From positions 1-64,000 of the forward strand of contig NZ_JAHBGI010000001.1 of assembly GCF_018500185.1 (NCBI RefSeq): a stretch of DNA of 64,000 nt, read 5' to 3'. The position numbers and the translations under genes are program-made. The notes under the pieces were generated by a model. It was given only the letters and a program-made list of their open reading frames with translations, was not told where the DNA came from and did no database searches. The stretch is from Litoribacter ruber (GTDB lineage Bacteria > Bacteroidota > Bacteroidia > Cytophagales > Cyclobacteriaceae). Shown piece after piece: positions 44,416 through 53,600 of the stretch. Numbering within the stretch: position 1 is the stretch's first letter; every line of letters begins with the position of its first letter.

Positions 44416-47400
44416 TTCAAATCCGGGTTAATAAAGTATTCCAATTCGTAGCGGGCCTGCATCAGGTTGCTCAAGGCCTCTTGGGCTTGAAGCTCTGTTT
44501 GCAGTGATTCGTTAAGCGATTGGATCATAAAGACATAATCAATTTCACCTTCTCGGAACGCTAATAGGGCCCCGCGGCGCTGTTCCCGGGCCAGTGGCAG
44601 GGTTTCATTTTTGAAGAAAAGCCAAGAGGAAAGCCACTTTCGGTACTGCTGCTCCAGCCGGGCCACCTGGTTGCTGATTTCCAGTTGGGTCTGCAGGCTG
44701 CTTTGCTGGGCAATTCTGCTTTCCAGGCGGGCTGCTTCCACCCGGCCTTTTTGGGGCAGGAAGAAAAGCGGCATGGTCAAGCCAAACTGATATTGGTAAA
44801 AGGATGGCTGTCCGCCCACCGTTTGGGGGCCATAGAGGGCCTGCAGCTTGGGCAAATACGCCGACTGGGCCCTTCGCCTTTCGGCCTCGGCCAGCATTAC
44901 CGATCCCTCAGCGCGCCGGAGCAAAGGGTGCCCGGAAAGGTCCTCTTCCAAATGCAATGGCTTTTCATAAAAACCATCGCTGCCGTGAGGCGTGAACAAG
45001 TTTTCACCAAAAAGCCAGAGATTCAGTCTGATCAGGGATTCCGCATAGTCAAAGCGGGCGTTTTCCTTTTTCAGCTTCATCTGTTTGTACTGGTTTTGCG
45101 CTGCAAGGTAAGCCAATCGGGAAATGTCCTGGACTTCCAAACGGACCTTTGCGGCCTTTTCAAAGCCTTCATAAAGGGAATCCAATTCGGTAAATAGCTG
45201 CAGATATCCCTGCTTGACCAATGCATCGGCATAGGCCAGTTGCACTTCCCTCCGGATCTCCAGTTCGGTGAGGTTGAGCTCAATTTCCGAAAGGGCGATC
45301 CGCTGCTTTTGGGCATTGAGGGTAGGGCTGATGCCGAAGATGTTGATGTCCTGTTGGCTGATTCCGATCGGGGTGATTACCCCTACGTTTTCATCAGGAC
45401 GGCTCACCTCATCGCCGGCGGTAAACAGGGTGGTGGTACCCAAGTCCCAGGCGGTCTTTTTGAGCGCCTCTTCCTGTTGCACCTGCATCTTGGCCGCTTC
45501 CAGTTGGGGATAATTCTCCAAGGCCCGTTGGATGGCCTGCTCCATTGAAATCGGGTTTACCTGCTGTGCCTTGGCCGGCAGGCTAAATGCCAAAAGGGCC
45601 AATACACATCCTAGGGCCGTTCTTTTTCCCGGAAGGGCTGCACTGGATTCTGTCCACCTATAAAGAATAGGCAGGATAAACAGGGTAAGCAAGGTGGCGG
45701 TCACCATCCCGCCGATCACCACGGTGGCCAGGGGCTGCTGCACCTCGGCCCCAGCAGAGCGGGAAAGTGCCATGGGCAGAAAGCCCAGAATATCGGTCAA
45801 AGCTGTCAACATGATGGGTCGGATTCTGCGTTTGGCGCCTATTCGGATCCGGTTTTCCAGATCTAGGTCGCTCTCTTTTTTCAACTCATTCCAGGAACTG
45901 ATGAGTACAAGTCCGTTTAACACCGCCACGCCGAAAAGCACAATAAAGCCCACGCCCGCTGAAATGCTGAAGGGCATGTCCCGTAGCCAGAGGGAAAAGA
46001 CCCCGCCAATGGCTGCCATCGGGATAGCCACATAGATCACGGCCGTCTGCTTGAAGGAGCCCAAAGCCAGATAGATGAGGAAAAAGATCAGGGCCAAGGC
46101 TATCGGCACGACCAATTTTAGCCTTGCGGTGGCGCGCTCGAGGTTTTCAAAAGCCCCTCCATATCGGATAAAATATCCGGGAGGCAGTTCCAGGCGCTGC
46201 TTGAGCCTTTCGTCGATTTCCTGTACCAGCGACTGGATATCACGGCCCCGGACATTGATGCCCACGTAGGTCCTCCGCTGGGTATCGTCGCGGCTGATCT
46301 GCATGGGACCGTCCTGATAGGAGATGGACGCCAGTTGGGTGAGTGGTACTTGGCCTCCTGAGGCGGTAGGTATAAAAAGATCCTCAATGTCGGCCAGTTC
46401 TTGTCTTTTGGCGGCATCCAGTCTCAGGACAAGGTCGAAGCGTCTTTCCCCCTCGAAAACCACCCCTGCTTTTCCTCCTGCAAAGGCCGAGGAGATGGCC
46501 TGGTTGATCTCCCGCACGTTTACGCCATAGCGGGCGAGCTGGCCGCGGTCGTACTGCACGCTGATCTGGGGGAGGCCGGAGGTGGCTTCCACTTTGAGAT
46601 CGGCGACCCCGGGGATGTTCTCCACTAGCCTGCCGATTTCAGCGGATTTGGCAGCCAGGATTTCCAGATCTTCCCCGTATAGCTTGATGGCCACATCCTC
46701 GCGGACACCGGAAATCAGCTCGTTGAATCGCATCTCTATGGGTTGGGAAAATTCCAGGTTGACCCCAGTGACCTCTTCTAGCACCTCCTCGATCTTTTCG
46801 ATGAGTTCTTCCTTGTTGGAGGCAGATACCCAATCGCTTTTGGGTTTGAGGATAATGAAACAATCCGCCATGTCCATAGGCATGGGGTCGGTGGGTACTT
46901 CGGCTACGCCAAAGCGGGAGAGGACTTTTTCGATTTCAGGAAAATTGTCCAGTAGCAATTGCTCAATTTCGGTGCTTTTGGCAATGCCTTCTTCCAGTGT
47001 ACTGCCAGGCCGCATCAGGATGTGAAAGGCAATATCCCCCTCGTCGAGCTGGGGGATGAATTCCCCGCCCATCCGGGTGAAGGTAAAAACTGCCAAGCCC
47101 AAAAGTAAAGTTGCTGAGGCCAATACAACATTGCCCTTTGTCAAGACCTTATCCAGCAATTGACCATAGTTACGTTCGGTCCAATAAACCACTTTGTCCC
47201 CCCAGGTGTGCCCCTCTTTTTCTTTGACCTTCAGAAAAAGGGCAGACACCATGGGCACATAGGTCAGGCAGAGGATCATGGCTCCCAGCATGGCAAACAT
47301 GAACGTGAGGGCCATGGGCTGGAACATTTTGCCTTCAATGCCTTCCAAAAACAGGATGGGCAAGAAAACAATCAGGATGATCAGCTGTCCAAAAAAGGCT

Positions 47401-48743
47401 GCATTCATCATCTTGCTGGAAGCCTTCAAAACGGTACGGTCACGGCTGGCCTGGTTCAATACCTGTCCTTGGCCGATGCGCTGGTGCATGAAAAAGACCG
47501 AGCCTTCCACGATGATCACCGCTCCGTCCACGATGATTCCGAAGTCAATGGCGCCCAAGCTCATCAGGTTGGCCCAGACATCAAATACGTTCATCAGGAT
47601 GAAAGCAAAGAGCAGGGAAAGGGGGATGGTGGAGGCCACAATGAGTCCGCCACGCCAATTGCCCAGTAGGAATACCAGCACAAAAACGACAATCAGGGCG
47701 CCTTCGGTCAGGTTGGTTTTGATGGTGCCGGTAGTTTCTTGGATCAGCTGGCTACGGTCCAGGAAAGGGCTGATGTGGACCCCAGGAGGCAGGCTTTGCT
47801 GAATCTGTGCCATGCGCTCTTTTACATCCCCGATCACCTGGTTGGAGTTGGCTCCCTTGAGCATGAAGATGATACCACCTACGGCTTCTCCCTGGCCGTT
47901 TTGGGTGAAGGCTCCATAGCGTACCGCCGATCCAAAACGCACCTCAGCCACATCTTTGATCTGCAACGGAATGTCGCGTTCGGTAGGGAGCCAGATGTCT
48001 TCGATATCCTCCATGGAGCGGATGAGTCCCTCGCCCCGGATGAAGTTGGCCATGTGGTTTTTCTCGATGTAGGCCCCCCCGGTATTTTGGTTGTTGGCTT
48101 CCAAGGCCGAAAATACGTCTGCAATGGTCACGCCGTGGCTCCTGAGATCGTCGGGGTCAATGGCCACTTCGTATTGCTTGATGTTGCCCCCAAAGGAATT
48201 GACCTCGATCACACCGGGCACCATGGCCATCTGCCGGGTGATGATCCAGTCCTGTATGGTCCGCAGTTCGGTGAGATCGTAGCGGTCGCGGTATTCAGGG
48301 TCCACCTCCAGGCTGTACTGGTAGATTTCGCCCAGTCCGGTGGAAATGGGCCCCATTTCCATGTCGCCGAAGCCTTCGGGAATCTGCCGACGGACCTCCT
48401 CGAGCTTCTCGCTGATGAGCTGCCGGGGCAGATAGGTACCCATGCGGTCTTCAAAAACCACGGTGACCAGCGAAAGGCCAAAACGGGAAATGGACCTTAT
48501 CTCCACCACGTCCGGGAGGTTGGACAGGGCGATTTCGATGGGGTACGTAATGAACTGTTCGATATCCTCGGTGCCTAGATTGGGCGCCTGAGTGATGATC
48601 TGTACCTGGTTGTTGGTCACATCGGGGACGGCATCCATAGGCACCTGGGTAAGGCTATAGACACCGGCTATGATCCATGCGACGGTCAACAAACCAATGA
48701 GGAGCTTGTTCCTGACGGAAAAAGCGATGATTTGATGAATCAT
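44412..48743 (-). CDS. cusA: CusA/CzcA heavy-metal RND pump fused to a TolC-like outer-membrane channel
   Basis: A 1443-residue fusion. Residues 1 to about 1040 form a heavy-metal RND pump with 12 helices, opening with MIHQIIAFSVRNKLLIG. The TM4 proton-relay motif DFGIIVDGAVIIVEG identifies the HME-RND subgroup, exporting Cu+/Ag+ or Co/Zn/Cd. Residues about 1061-1443 are an outer-membrane-factor domain (two TolC repeats starting PISMEQAIQRALENYPQLEAA). The linker GCVLALLAFSLPAKA before Gln1060 looks like a signal peptide with an AKA cleavage site. Fusions of this size are annotated widely in Bacteroidota. Operon order: small Cys protein, pump-channel, adaptor. Confidence 0.93.
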   Translation of the reverse strand: MIHQIIAFSVRNKLLIGLLTVAWIIAGVYSLTQVPMDAVPDVTNNQVQIITQAPNLGTEDIEQFITYPIEIALSNLPDVVEIRSISRFGLSLVTVVFEDRMGTYLPRQLISEKLEEVRRQIPEGFGDMEMGPISTGLGEIYQYSLEVDPEYRDRYDLTELRTIQDWIITRQMAMVPGVIEVNSFGGNIKQYEVAIDPDDLRSHGVTIADVFSALEANNQNTGGAYIEKNHMANFIRGEGLIRSMEDIEDIWLPTERDIPLQIKDVAEVRFGSAVRYGAFTQNGQGEAVGGIIFMLKGANSNQVIGDVKERMAQIQQSLPPGVHISPFLDRSQLIQETTGTIKTNLTEGALIVVFVLVFLLGNWRGGLIVASTIPLSLLFAFILMNVFDVWANLMSLGAIDFGIIVDGAVIIVEGSVFFMHQRIGQGQVLNQASRDRTVLKASSKMMNAAFFGQLIILIVFLPILFLEGIEGKMFQPMALTFMFAMLGAMILCLTYVPMVSALFLKVKEKEGHTWGDKVVYWTERNYGQLLDKVLTKGNVVLASATLLLGLAVFTFTRMGGEFIPQLDEGDIAFHILMRPGSTLEEGIAKSTEIEQLLLDNFPEIEKVLSRFGVAEVPTDPMPMDMADCFIILKPKSDWVSASNKEELIEKIEEVLEEVTGVNLEFSQPIEMRFNELISGVREDVAIKLYGEDLEILAAKSAEIGRLVENIPGVADLKVEATSGLPQISVQYDRGQLARYGVNVREINQAISSAFAGGKAGVVFEGERRFDLVLRLDAAKRQELADIEDLFIPTASGGQVPLTQLASISYQDGPMQISRDDTQRRTYVGINVRGRDIQSLVQEIDERLKQRLELPPGYFIRYGGAFENLERATARLKLVVPIALALIFFLIYLALGSFKQTAVIYVAIPMAAIGGVFSLWLRDMPFSISAGVGFIVLFGVAVLNGLVLISSWNELKKESDLDLENRIRIGAKRRIRPIMLTALTDILGFLPMALSRSAGAEVQQPLATVVIGGMVTATLLTLFILPILYRWTESSAALPGKRTALGCVLALLAFSLPAKAQQVNPISMEQAIQRALENYPQLEAAKMQVQQEEALKKTAWDLGTTTLFTAGDEVSRPDENVGVITPIGISQQDINIFGISPTLNAQKQRIALSEIELNLTELEIRREVQLAYADALVKQGYLQLFTELDSLYEGFEKAAKVRLEVQDISRLAYLAAQNQYKQMKLKKENARFDYAESLIRLNLWLFGENLFTPHGSDGFYEKPLHLEEDLSGHPLLRRAEGSVMLAEAERRRAQSAYLPKLQALYGPQTVGGQPSFYQYQFGLTMPLFFLPQKGRVEAARLESRIAQQSSLQTQLEISNQVARLEQQYRKWLSSWLFFKNETLPLAREQRRGALLAFREGEIDYVFMIQSLNESLQTELQAQEALSNLMQARYELEYFINPDLK

Positions 48744-48802
48744 GGGAATAGATTTACTGATAAGAAGATTTGGGCCAAAGGGAACTTGGCCTGAACATTA
48801 AA

Positions 48803-49201
48803 TCAGGAAATCCGGGGAGGCTGGAAGCGGGAAATGTCGGCTTTTGCCAGGAGTCCGGGCCTATGGAAGCCCAGTTTTGCCGCAGGCGGAAAAGCTGGTT
48901 CTGCAAGTGCTATGGATTCGGATGGGGCATAGAAAACCCAGTTGTTCATGCTTTGGTGGCTTTCCCGGAAAGGAAGGTTGGCATGGTCGGGATCTTCGGC
49001 GACAAATTCGTAATCGTCGTCATTGTAGAAATAATGGCCTTCGACAAATTCCCAGAGGGTATCCCCATACTCCACCTTGTGGACCTGGTAGTGGTCGAAA
49101 AAGGCGGGAATTCGATGGAGATCGCAGCACAGATCCATGTTCGGCAAAAAGGCTTTGACCGAAATCAGGCTGAGCAGGACTATGTAGGCGAAGGATTTCA
49201 T
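48803..49201 (-). CDS. Small secreted Cys/His protein heading the cus operon
   Basis: A 132-residue protein with an N-terminal signal (AYIVLLSLISVKAF), then NMDLCCDLHRIP with adjacent Cys25-Cys26 and nearby His29 and His37. An acidic central part (HYFYNDDDYEFVAEDPDH) follows, and then HQSMNNWVFYAPSE. The Cys-Cys-His cluster suggests a periplasmic metal contact. Located 59 nt before cusA on the same strand, it probably belongs to the efflux operon. Similar small proteins precede Cus-type pumps in other Bacteroidota, as far as I recall. Function unproven. Confidence 0.75.
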   Translation of the reverse strand: MKSFAYIVLLSLISVKAFLPNMDLCCDLHRIPAFFDHYQVHKVEYGDTLWEFVEGHYFYNDDDYEFVAEDPDHANLPFRESHQSMNNWVFYAPSESIALAEPAFPPAAKLGFHRPGLLAKADISRFQPPRIS

Positions 49202-49210
49202 TTAGGTTAG

Positions 49211-49243
49211 TAAATGTACGGATTTTTTAAAAAAATCAACAAA
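49211..49243 (-). promoter_or_regulatory. Possible promoter of the cus operon
   Basis: On the minus strand TTTG (49243-49240) or the adjoining TTG (49239-49237, 18-nt spacer) precedes TACATTTA (49218-49211), a near match to TAnnTTTG, 10 nt before the first start codon. Confidence 0.4.
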
Positions 49244-49383
49244 CCGCCCATAAGATGGTTATACCCATGTCAGAACGGGCTAGAGAAAATTCTCGGAGTT
49301 TTCAGTCTTCGGTGTTCAATCTTCCGTCTCAAAAAGATTATAAATAGGATTTAATAGCAAGCACATTACTAAAGACAAGCAAC

Positions 49384-49842
49384 ATGGATTTTTTCGATTT
49401 GATCAGACAAGGAAAAGATGAGCAAATAAAGGACATTATAAAAAATGACCCTTCCTTTTTGGAAAAGCCTAATGAGAAAGGGTTTCCCCCTTTGATTTTG
49501 GCTACATATAATGGGCAGGCTGGCACGGCAAAACTGCTTGTGGAGCTGGGGGCTGATGTGGAGGCCAGGGATGTGGCTGGCAATACGGCCTTGATGGGAG
49601 TCTGCTTTAAAGGTTACACCGAAATGGGTGAAATGCTCATAAAAGCTGGGGCGGATGTCAATGCACAGAATTACCAGGGAGCCACAGCCTTGATCTATGC
49701 GGCAACTTTTGGCCATGAAGCTCTGATAAAGTTGCTTCTTGCCCATGGGGCCGACAAACATGTGGTAGACGGCAGGGGCAACACTGCTTATGTACATGCT
49801 AAAATGCAGGGACTGGAGGAATTAGCCGAAATGGTGCGATAA
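49384..49842 (+). CDS. Ankyrin-repeat protein
   Basis: A 152-residue soluble protein made of about four ankyrin repeats: EKGFPPLILATYNGQ, VAGNTALMGVCFKGYTEM, YQGATALIYAATFGHEAL and GRGNTAYVHAKMQGLEEL. Each carries the usual helix-turn-helix consensus with G-A-D-(V/K) at the ends. No signal peptide, so it is a cytoplasmic protein-binding scaffold. The partner is unknown. It lies between the divergent cus operon and nhaA. Confidence 0.9.
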   Translation: MDFFDLIRQGKDEQIKDIIKNDPSFLEKPNEKGFPPLILATYNGQAGTAKLLVELGADVEARDVAGNTALMGVCFKGYTEMGEMLIKAGADVNAQNYQGATALIYAATFGHEALIKLLLAHGADKHVVDGRGNTAYVHAKMQGLEELAEMVR

Positions 49843-49890
49843 ATAGCTTTCCTATGACATTAATCATGTTTCAATATATTTTTAGTTTCC

Positions 49891-49920
49891 CTTGAAACCG
49901 CCCTTATTTTTATATTTTTG
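49891..49920 (+). promoter_or_regulatory. Probable nhaA promoter
   Basis: CTTG (49891-49894) followed after 18 nt by TATTTTTG (49913-49920), a perfect TAnnTTTG -7 element, 24 nt before the nhaA start codon. Confidence 0.5.
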
Positions 49921-49944
49921 CCTGTGAGAAAATAAGGACGTGCT

Positions 49945-51246
49945 ATGAAGAAGACCCTACTCGACAAGACGATCAGGCCCATAAATAGATTTATCCACTA
50001 TGACAATTCCGGGGGGATTGCCCTCTTTCTGGCGGTCATTCTGGCTTTGATTTGGGCCAATTCACCGTGGAGGGATTCTTATCATCATATCTGGCATACC
50101 TATTTTAGTATTGGCTTTGCCGACAATATTCTTTCCTATTCCCTTCACCACTGGGTGAATGACGGCTTGATGGCCATGTTCTTTTTTGTGGTGGGACTGG
50201 AGCTCAAGCGGGAAATAATCGCCGGAGAGCTCTCGACCATAAAAAAGGCCGTTCTTCCCATGGCTGCCGCAGCTGGGGGGATGGTTTTTCCTGCATTGAT
50301 TTACGTATTTATCAACCAAGGTGAGCCCACCATGAGTGGATGGGGTATCCCTATGGCCACCGATATTGTCTTTGCCCTGGCTTTGATGTCGCTTGCCGGT
50401 AAGAAGGTGCCATTGACCGCAAAGGTCTTTCTAGTGGCATTGGCTACCGTGGATGATTTGGGAGCTGTATTGGTAATTGCCTTTTTCTATAGTTCCGACC
50501 TTTCTTTTTTCAGCCTTTTCAGCGGCTTGGGATTGCTTTCCATTCTGGTGGGGGCCAATCTCATGGGGGTGAGGAACACCATTTTCTATGCCGTGATAGG
50601 TATAGGAGGGGTTTGGTTGGCCTTCCTGCTTTCTGGGGTGCATGCCACGATTGCCGGGGTGTTGGTGGCTTTTGCCATTCCTGCCAGAACCAGGGTGAAC
50701 GAGTCCCTTTACTCCAGATCCATTAATTACCTGCTCTACAAGTTTGATAAGCAGATTCCTATCCGAGGGCCACTAATGACCCCTAAGCAGCATAGGATCA
50801 TTGAAAAGATAAAAGTGATCTCAAGGGATGCGCAGACTCCTTTGCAGAAAATCGAAAGCGCCCTGCATCCCATAGTCACCTTCGTGGTGATCCCCTTGTT
50901 TGCCCTTTCCAACGCCGGGGTTGAGGTTGGAGAAAACTTCTTTGCCGAATTGATGAACCCGGTAAGTATAGGTGTGTTCTTTGGACTTACCCTGGGGAAA
51001 TTGGTAGGGGTGCTGTCCTTTGTATGGGTACTGGTCAAGGCCAAAGTTGCCCAGCTTCCACGGGGAATGAACTGGATGCACATTGCCGGTATCGCAGGGT
51101 TGGCCGGAGTAGGCTTCACCATGTCCCTGTTCATCACGGCCCTTGCCTTTGACAGCAATGAACTCATCGACCAATCTAAATATGGTATTCTGCTGGCCTC
51201 AGTGGTGTCAGGTACGGTTGGAGTGGTATTGTTGAAGAAGGCTTAG
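49945..51246 (+). CDS. nhaA: Na+/H+ antiporter NhaA
   Basis: A 433-residue inner-membrane antiporter exporting Na+ (or Li+) against protons and controlling pH and salt tolerance. Essential residues are present: Asp140 in IPMATDIVFALAL and the sodium-site pair Asp170-Asp171 in LATVDDLGAVLVIAFF. The N-terminal HYDNSGGIALFLAVILALIWAN and the late LAGVGFTMSLFI are family signatures. About 12 helices, with a 40-residue insertion after LYSRSINYLLYK that is longer than in E. coli NhaA (388). Fits a marine or salt-exposed habitat. Confidence 0.95.
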   Translation: MKKTLLDKTIRPINRFIHYDNSGGIALFLAVILALIWANSPWRDSYHHIWHTYFSIGFADNILSYSLHHWVNDGLMAMFFFVVGLELKREIIAGELSTIKKAVLPMAAAAGGMVFPALIYVFINQGEPTMSGWGIPMATDIVFALALMSLAGKKVPLTAKVFLVALATVDDLGAVLVIAFFYSSDLSFFSLFSGLGLLSILVGANLMGVRNTIFYAVIGIGGVWLAFLLSGVHATIAGVLVAFAIPARTRVNESLYSRSINYLLYKFDKQIPIRGPLMTPKQHRIIEKIKVISRDAQTPLQKIESALHPIVTFVVIPLFALSNAGVEVGENFFAELMNPVSIGVFFGLTLGKLVGVLSFVWVLVKAKVAQLPRGMNWMHIAGIAGLAGVGFTMSLFITALAFDSNELIDQSKYGILLASVVSGTVGVVLLKKA

Positions 51247-51558
51247 GTAAAGTTTTAGCCACTAAGTACTCGAAGGCGCAAAGTTGTGGTGGGAGGAAAG
51301 TCAAAAAGTTTCACCGCCTGTCCCGAGTAGCGTAGCGAATCGGGAAAGTTCCAATGAAGTCGCACTAAGGGATTAAAGTTTTGGATTGGCCACGAAGACT
51401 CGAAGGCGCAAAGGTGTGTTGGATGGAAAGGAGAAAAAGAAATGGTCACAAAGTTAATTGGGAGTTTTTACAAAGCACTGTTGAAAATTTCTGTTGAGCT
51501 TTCACGTTGGAACTATTTGGAGTTTACAGATTATTATATTTGCTAATCAATTTGAAAG
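51247..51558. other. Repeat-rich gap after nhaA
   Basis: Contains two related direct repeats, ACTCGAAGGCGCAAAG near 51268 and near 51400, each followed by a GTGG/GTTGGATGGAAAG-like segment. A TCCCGA/TCGGGA hairpin (51318-51344) lies between them. The wording resembles the degenerate margin of the 104-bp array (11.37-11.5 kb). No gene. Confidence 0.65.
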
Positions 51559-51912
51559 ATGGGGAAATTTAGGTCACTAAACTTATTTGTTGTTCTGTGG
51601 ATTGCTCTTTTGGGCTCTATGGAACTGGTGTGTGGCCTTCAACTCTGTCATGTTGATGTAAGAAGTGAAGTCCAATCCCATTCTTCTGAGGGAGACCACG
51701 AGCATTGTTGTATAAATGTTGCGGAACTTACTTATTTAGAGGATAATTTTATACCCCAACTCTCCTTAGAAAAGAGCTTGGATTTTGCTCTGCCAACACC
51801 CTTTGAACCTGTGGGTGTTGGGGTTTTCACGGAATCCTTTGCTGAATACTACTTTCATCCGAATTTATCAATTCGAGATCTTCATCTGCTACATCAAGTA
51901 TTTATCATTTAG
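51559..51912 (+). CDS. Small secreted His/Cys-rich protein of the copper cluster
   Basis: A 117-residue protein with a signal-like hydrophobic start (LFVVLWIALLGSMELVCG). A putative metal-binding patch reads LQLCHVDV ... HSSEGDHEHCCIN, combining Cys-His, His-x-His and Cys-Cys. The rest is unremarkable. It is the first of four plus-strand genes ending with the Csp copper protein, so a periplasmic metal-chaperone role is plausible but only inferred from context and composition. Confidence 0.65.
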   Translation: MGKFRSLNLFVVLWIALLGSMELVCGLQLCHVDVRSEVQSHSSEGDHEHCCINVAELTYLEDNFIPQLSLEKSLDFALPTPFEPVGVGVFTESFAEYYFHPNLSIRDLHLLHQVFII

Positions 51913-51998
51913 CAATAGAATAGAAGACGTAACTGTAATCTGATCTATTTTAAAATTTGAAAACCCCATAGACTGGGGCTTAAAAACTATTGCTAAAA

Positions 51999-52574
51999 AT
52001 GAAAGTACTTAAATTTATATTGCCATTATTTATAGTATTCACAGGAGTAGCCTTTGCTCACGACCCAGTAGAGCACAATTCGCCTAAGGCGTCCTATTTC
52101 GATTTTCCTTGGAGGGACCTGGATGCCTTCCCTTCTAGCCATCCGCTCATTGTACATTTCGTAATTGTGTTATTAATAGTTGGTGCCATACTCTATGGTG
52201 TCAATGTTTATTTTAGAAAGCCATCCTTATATTGGACAGCCTTGATTCTATATATCCTAGGGCTTGGGGCGGCATATTTGGCCAGTTACCCCTTGCATCC
52301 ACATACAGCTGGGTTGACCGAGGCCGCTCAAGAAATAATGTATTTGCATGATTTTTGGGCGTATAATACCCTCACTATCGGTACAATAGGCGCTGTGCTA
52401 ATGATGGGTAATCTAATTCTATTTAAAAGAAACAGGATTGCAATGACAGCCGTGGCGCTGGTGCTCTTGCTTACCTCCTATGCAGTTAGTATGGCGGGGC
52501 ATTATGGTGCCCACTTGGTACATATTGAAGGAGTCGGCCCCAAAGGTGAATTCTTGGAAATGCATGAACATTAA
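51999..52574 (+). CDS. DUF2231-like membrane protein
   Basis: A 191-residue protein with a signal peptide (cleavage AFAH) and four or five hydrophobic helices. HPLIVHFVIVLL near residue 50 matches the HP-x-x-VHF signature of DUF2231 membrane proteins, whose histidines may bind haem or metal. More histidines follow (YPLHPHTAG, MYLHDFW, AGHYGAHLVHIEG, LEMHEH). I use the ATG at 51999; a TTG at 51990 is possible. The regulator gene starts 4 nt after its stop. Confidence 0.75.
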   Translation: MKVLKFILPLFIVFTGVAFAHDPVEHNSPKASYFDFPWRDLDAFPSSHPLIVHFVIVLLIVGAILYGVNVYFRKPSLYWTALILYILGLGAAYLASYPLHPHTAGLTEAAQEIMYLHDFWAYNTLTIGTIGAVLMMGNLILFKRNRIAMTAVALVLLLTSYAVSMAGHYGAHLVHIEGVGPKGEFLEMHEH

Positions 52575-52578
52575 ACTT

Positions 52579-53148
52579 ATGAAGTCTTTTCAGATTCAGA
52601 TCAAAAATATGGTTTGCCCTAGATGTATTAAGGTGGTTCGGCAGAAATTAGAGCAGTATGGGCTGGTAGTGCAGGAGGTTGAGTTAGGGTATGCTAAAAT
52701 TTCCTCTCCAGACATAAATCTCGGAGAAGTCAGTAGATTGCTGGAAGAGGAGGGGTTTGAGCTTATTCCTGACCAAGATGGTAAAACGGTTGAAACCATT
52801 AAGCATACTGTCTTGCAATATTTTGATTCCCTGGTGGGCCAACGAGTGGTTACCGAAAATCTTTCTGAGTTTATCGCCTTTAAACTACATAAAAATTACT
52901 TCCAGCTAAGTAAGTTGTTTAGCCAAATTGAGGGGCGATCGATAGAATCTTATTACTTGGCTTTGAAAATTGAAAAAGTGAAAGAATTGCTTGAAGATAA
53001 AGAGTTGACGCTATCGGAGATATCAGACCGATTGCAGTATAGCAGTGTACAGTATCTCTCAACTCAGTTTAAAAAACTGACAGGTTTGAGTCCAAGTGCT
53101 TATAGAAGTGGAGGTTCGGCCAACCGCAAAGGCTATCAGGATTTATAA
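52579..53148 (+). CDS. HMA-like metal-binding domain fused to AraC regulator
   Basis: A 189-residue regulator. Residues 1-70 resemble a heavy-metal-associated domain (ferredoxin-like fold), with Cys13-Pro-Arg-Cys16 in MVCPRC at the metal-loop position. Residues about 90-178 form an AraC/XylS double helix-turn-helix (KLHKNYFQLSKLFSQIEGRS ... LTLSEISDRLQYSSVQYLST ... LTGLSPSAYR). The arrangement suggests direct metal sensing coupled to DNA binding, with the Csp gene next door as likely target. Start 52579 chosen. An ATG at 52564 would overlap the upstream gene. Confidence 0.85.
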   Translation: MKSFQIQIKNMVCPRCIKVVRQKLEQYGLVVQEVELGYAKISSPDINLGEVSRLLEEEGFELIPDQDGKTVETIKHTVLQYFDSLVGQRVVTENLSEFIAFKLHKNYFQLSKLFSQIEGRSIESYYLALKIEKVKELLEDKELTLSEISDRLQYSSVQYLSTQFKKLTGLSPSAYRSGGSANRKGYQDL

Positions 53149-53227
53149 ATCTAAGCCAAAATGTCATAAAAACATATGGTTGTTGGAAAGGTTTATAAGG
53201 TATGTTAAACCCTTAATAAACTTTACC

Positions 53228-53557
53228 ATGAACCACCAAGATTTAATCCAAAAATTAGCTGTCTGTGCTGCTGCGTGCGAGCATTGTATGGACAGTTGCC
53301 TGAGTGAGGACAATGTACAGCATATGGTAGCCTGCATCAAGACCGATAGGGATTGTGCCAAGATCTGTCAACTAACGGCAAGCTTTGTAGCCTCCGGATC
53401 CAGGCATGCCCAGCACTTAATAAAAGAATGCATTGAGATCTGCAACGAGTGTGCTGCGGAATGTGATAAGCATGACCATGACCATTGCAAGCAATGCGCC
53501 AAGGCCTGCCGCGAATGTGTGGAAGCTTGTAAAAGCTATCAGACCGCGCAGGTATAA
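53228..53557 (+). CDS. Four-helix-bundle copper-storage protein (Csp family)
   Basis: A 109-residue protein with 16 cysteines, mostly in C-x2-C or C-x3-C pairs along amphipathic helices (AVCAAACEHCMDSC, CNECAAEC, CKQCAKACRECVEAC) and a His-rich turn KHDHDHC. This matches Csp/DUF326 copper-storage proteins, in which cysteines line the core of a four-helix bundle and bind many Cu(I) ions. No signal peptide, so it is the cytosolic Csp3 type. Start is the ATG at 53228. Ended by a strong terminator. Confidence 0.93.
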   Translation: MNHQDLIQKLAVCAAACEHCMDSCLSEDNVQHMVACIKTDRDCAKICQLTASFVASGSRHAQHLIKECIEICNECAAECDKHDHDHCKQCAKACRECVEACKSYQTAQV

Positions 53558-53566
53558 ATTTTAAAA

Positions 53567-53600
53567 AAGCCCTTCAGTGTTAAACTGGAGGGCTTTTTTA
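53567..53600 (+). terminator. Terminator of the Csp gene
   Basis: Stem AAAAGCCCTTCAG / CTGGAGGGCTTTT (one G:T pair) with loop TGTTAAA and a T-run. Its last bases overlap the stop codon of the convergent yoeB remnant. Confidence 0.85.
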
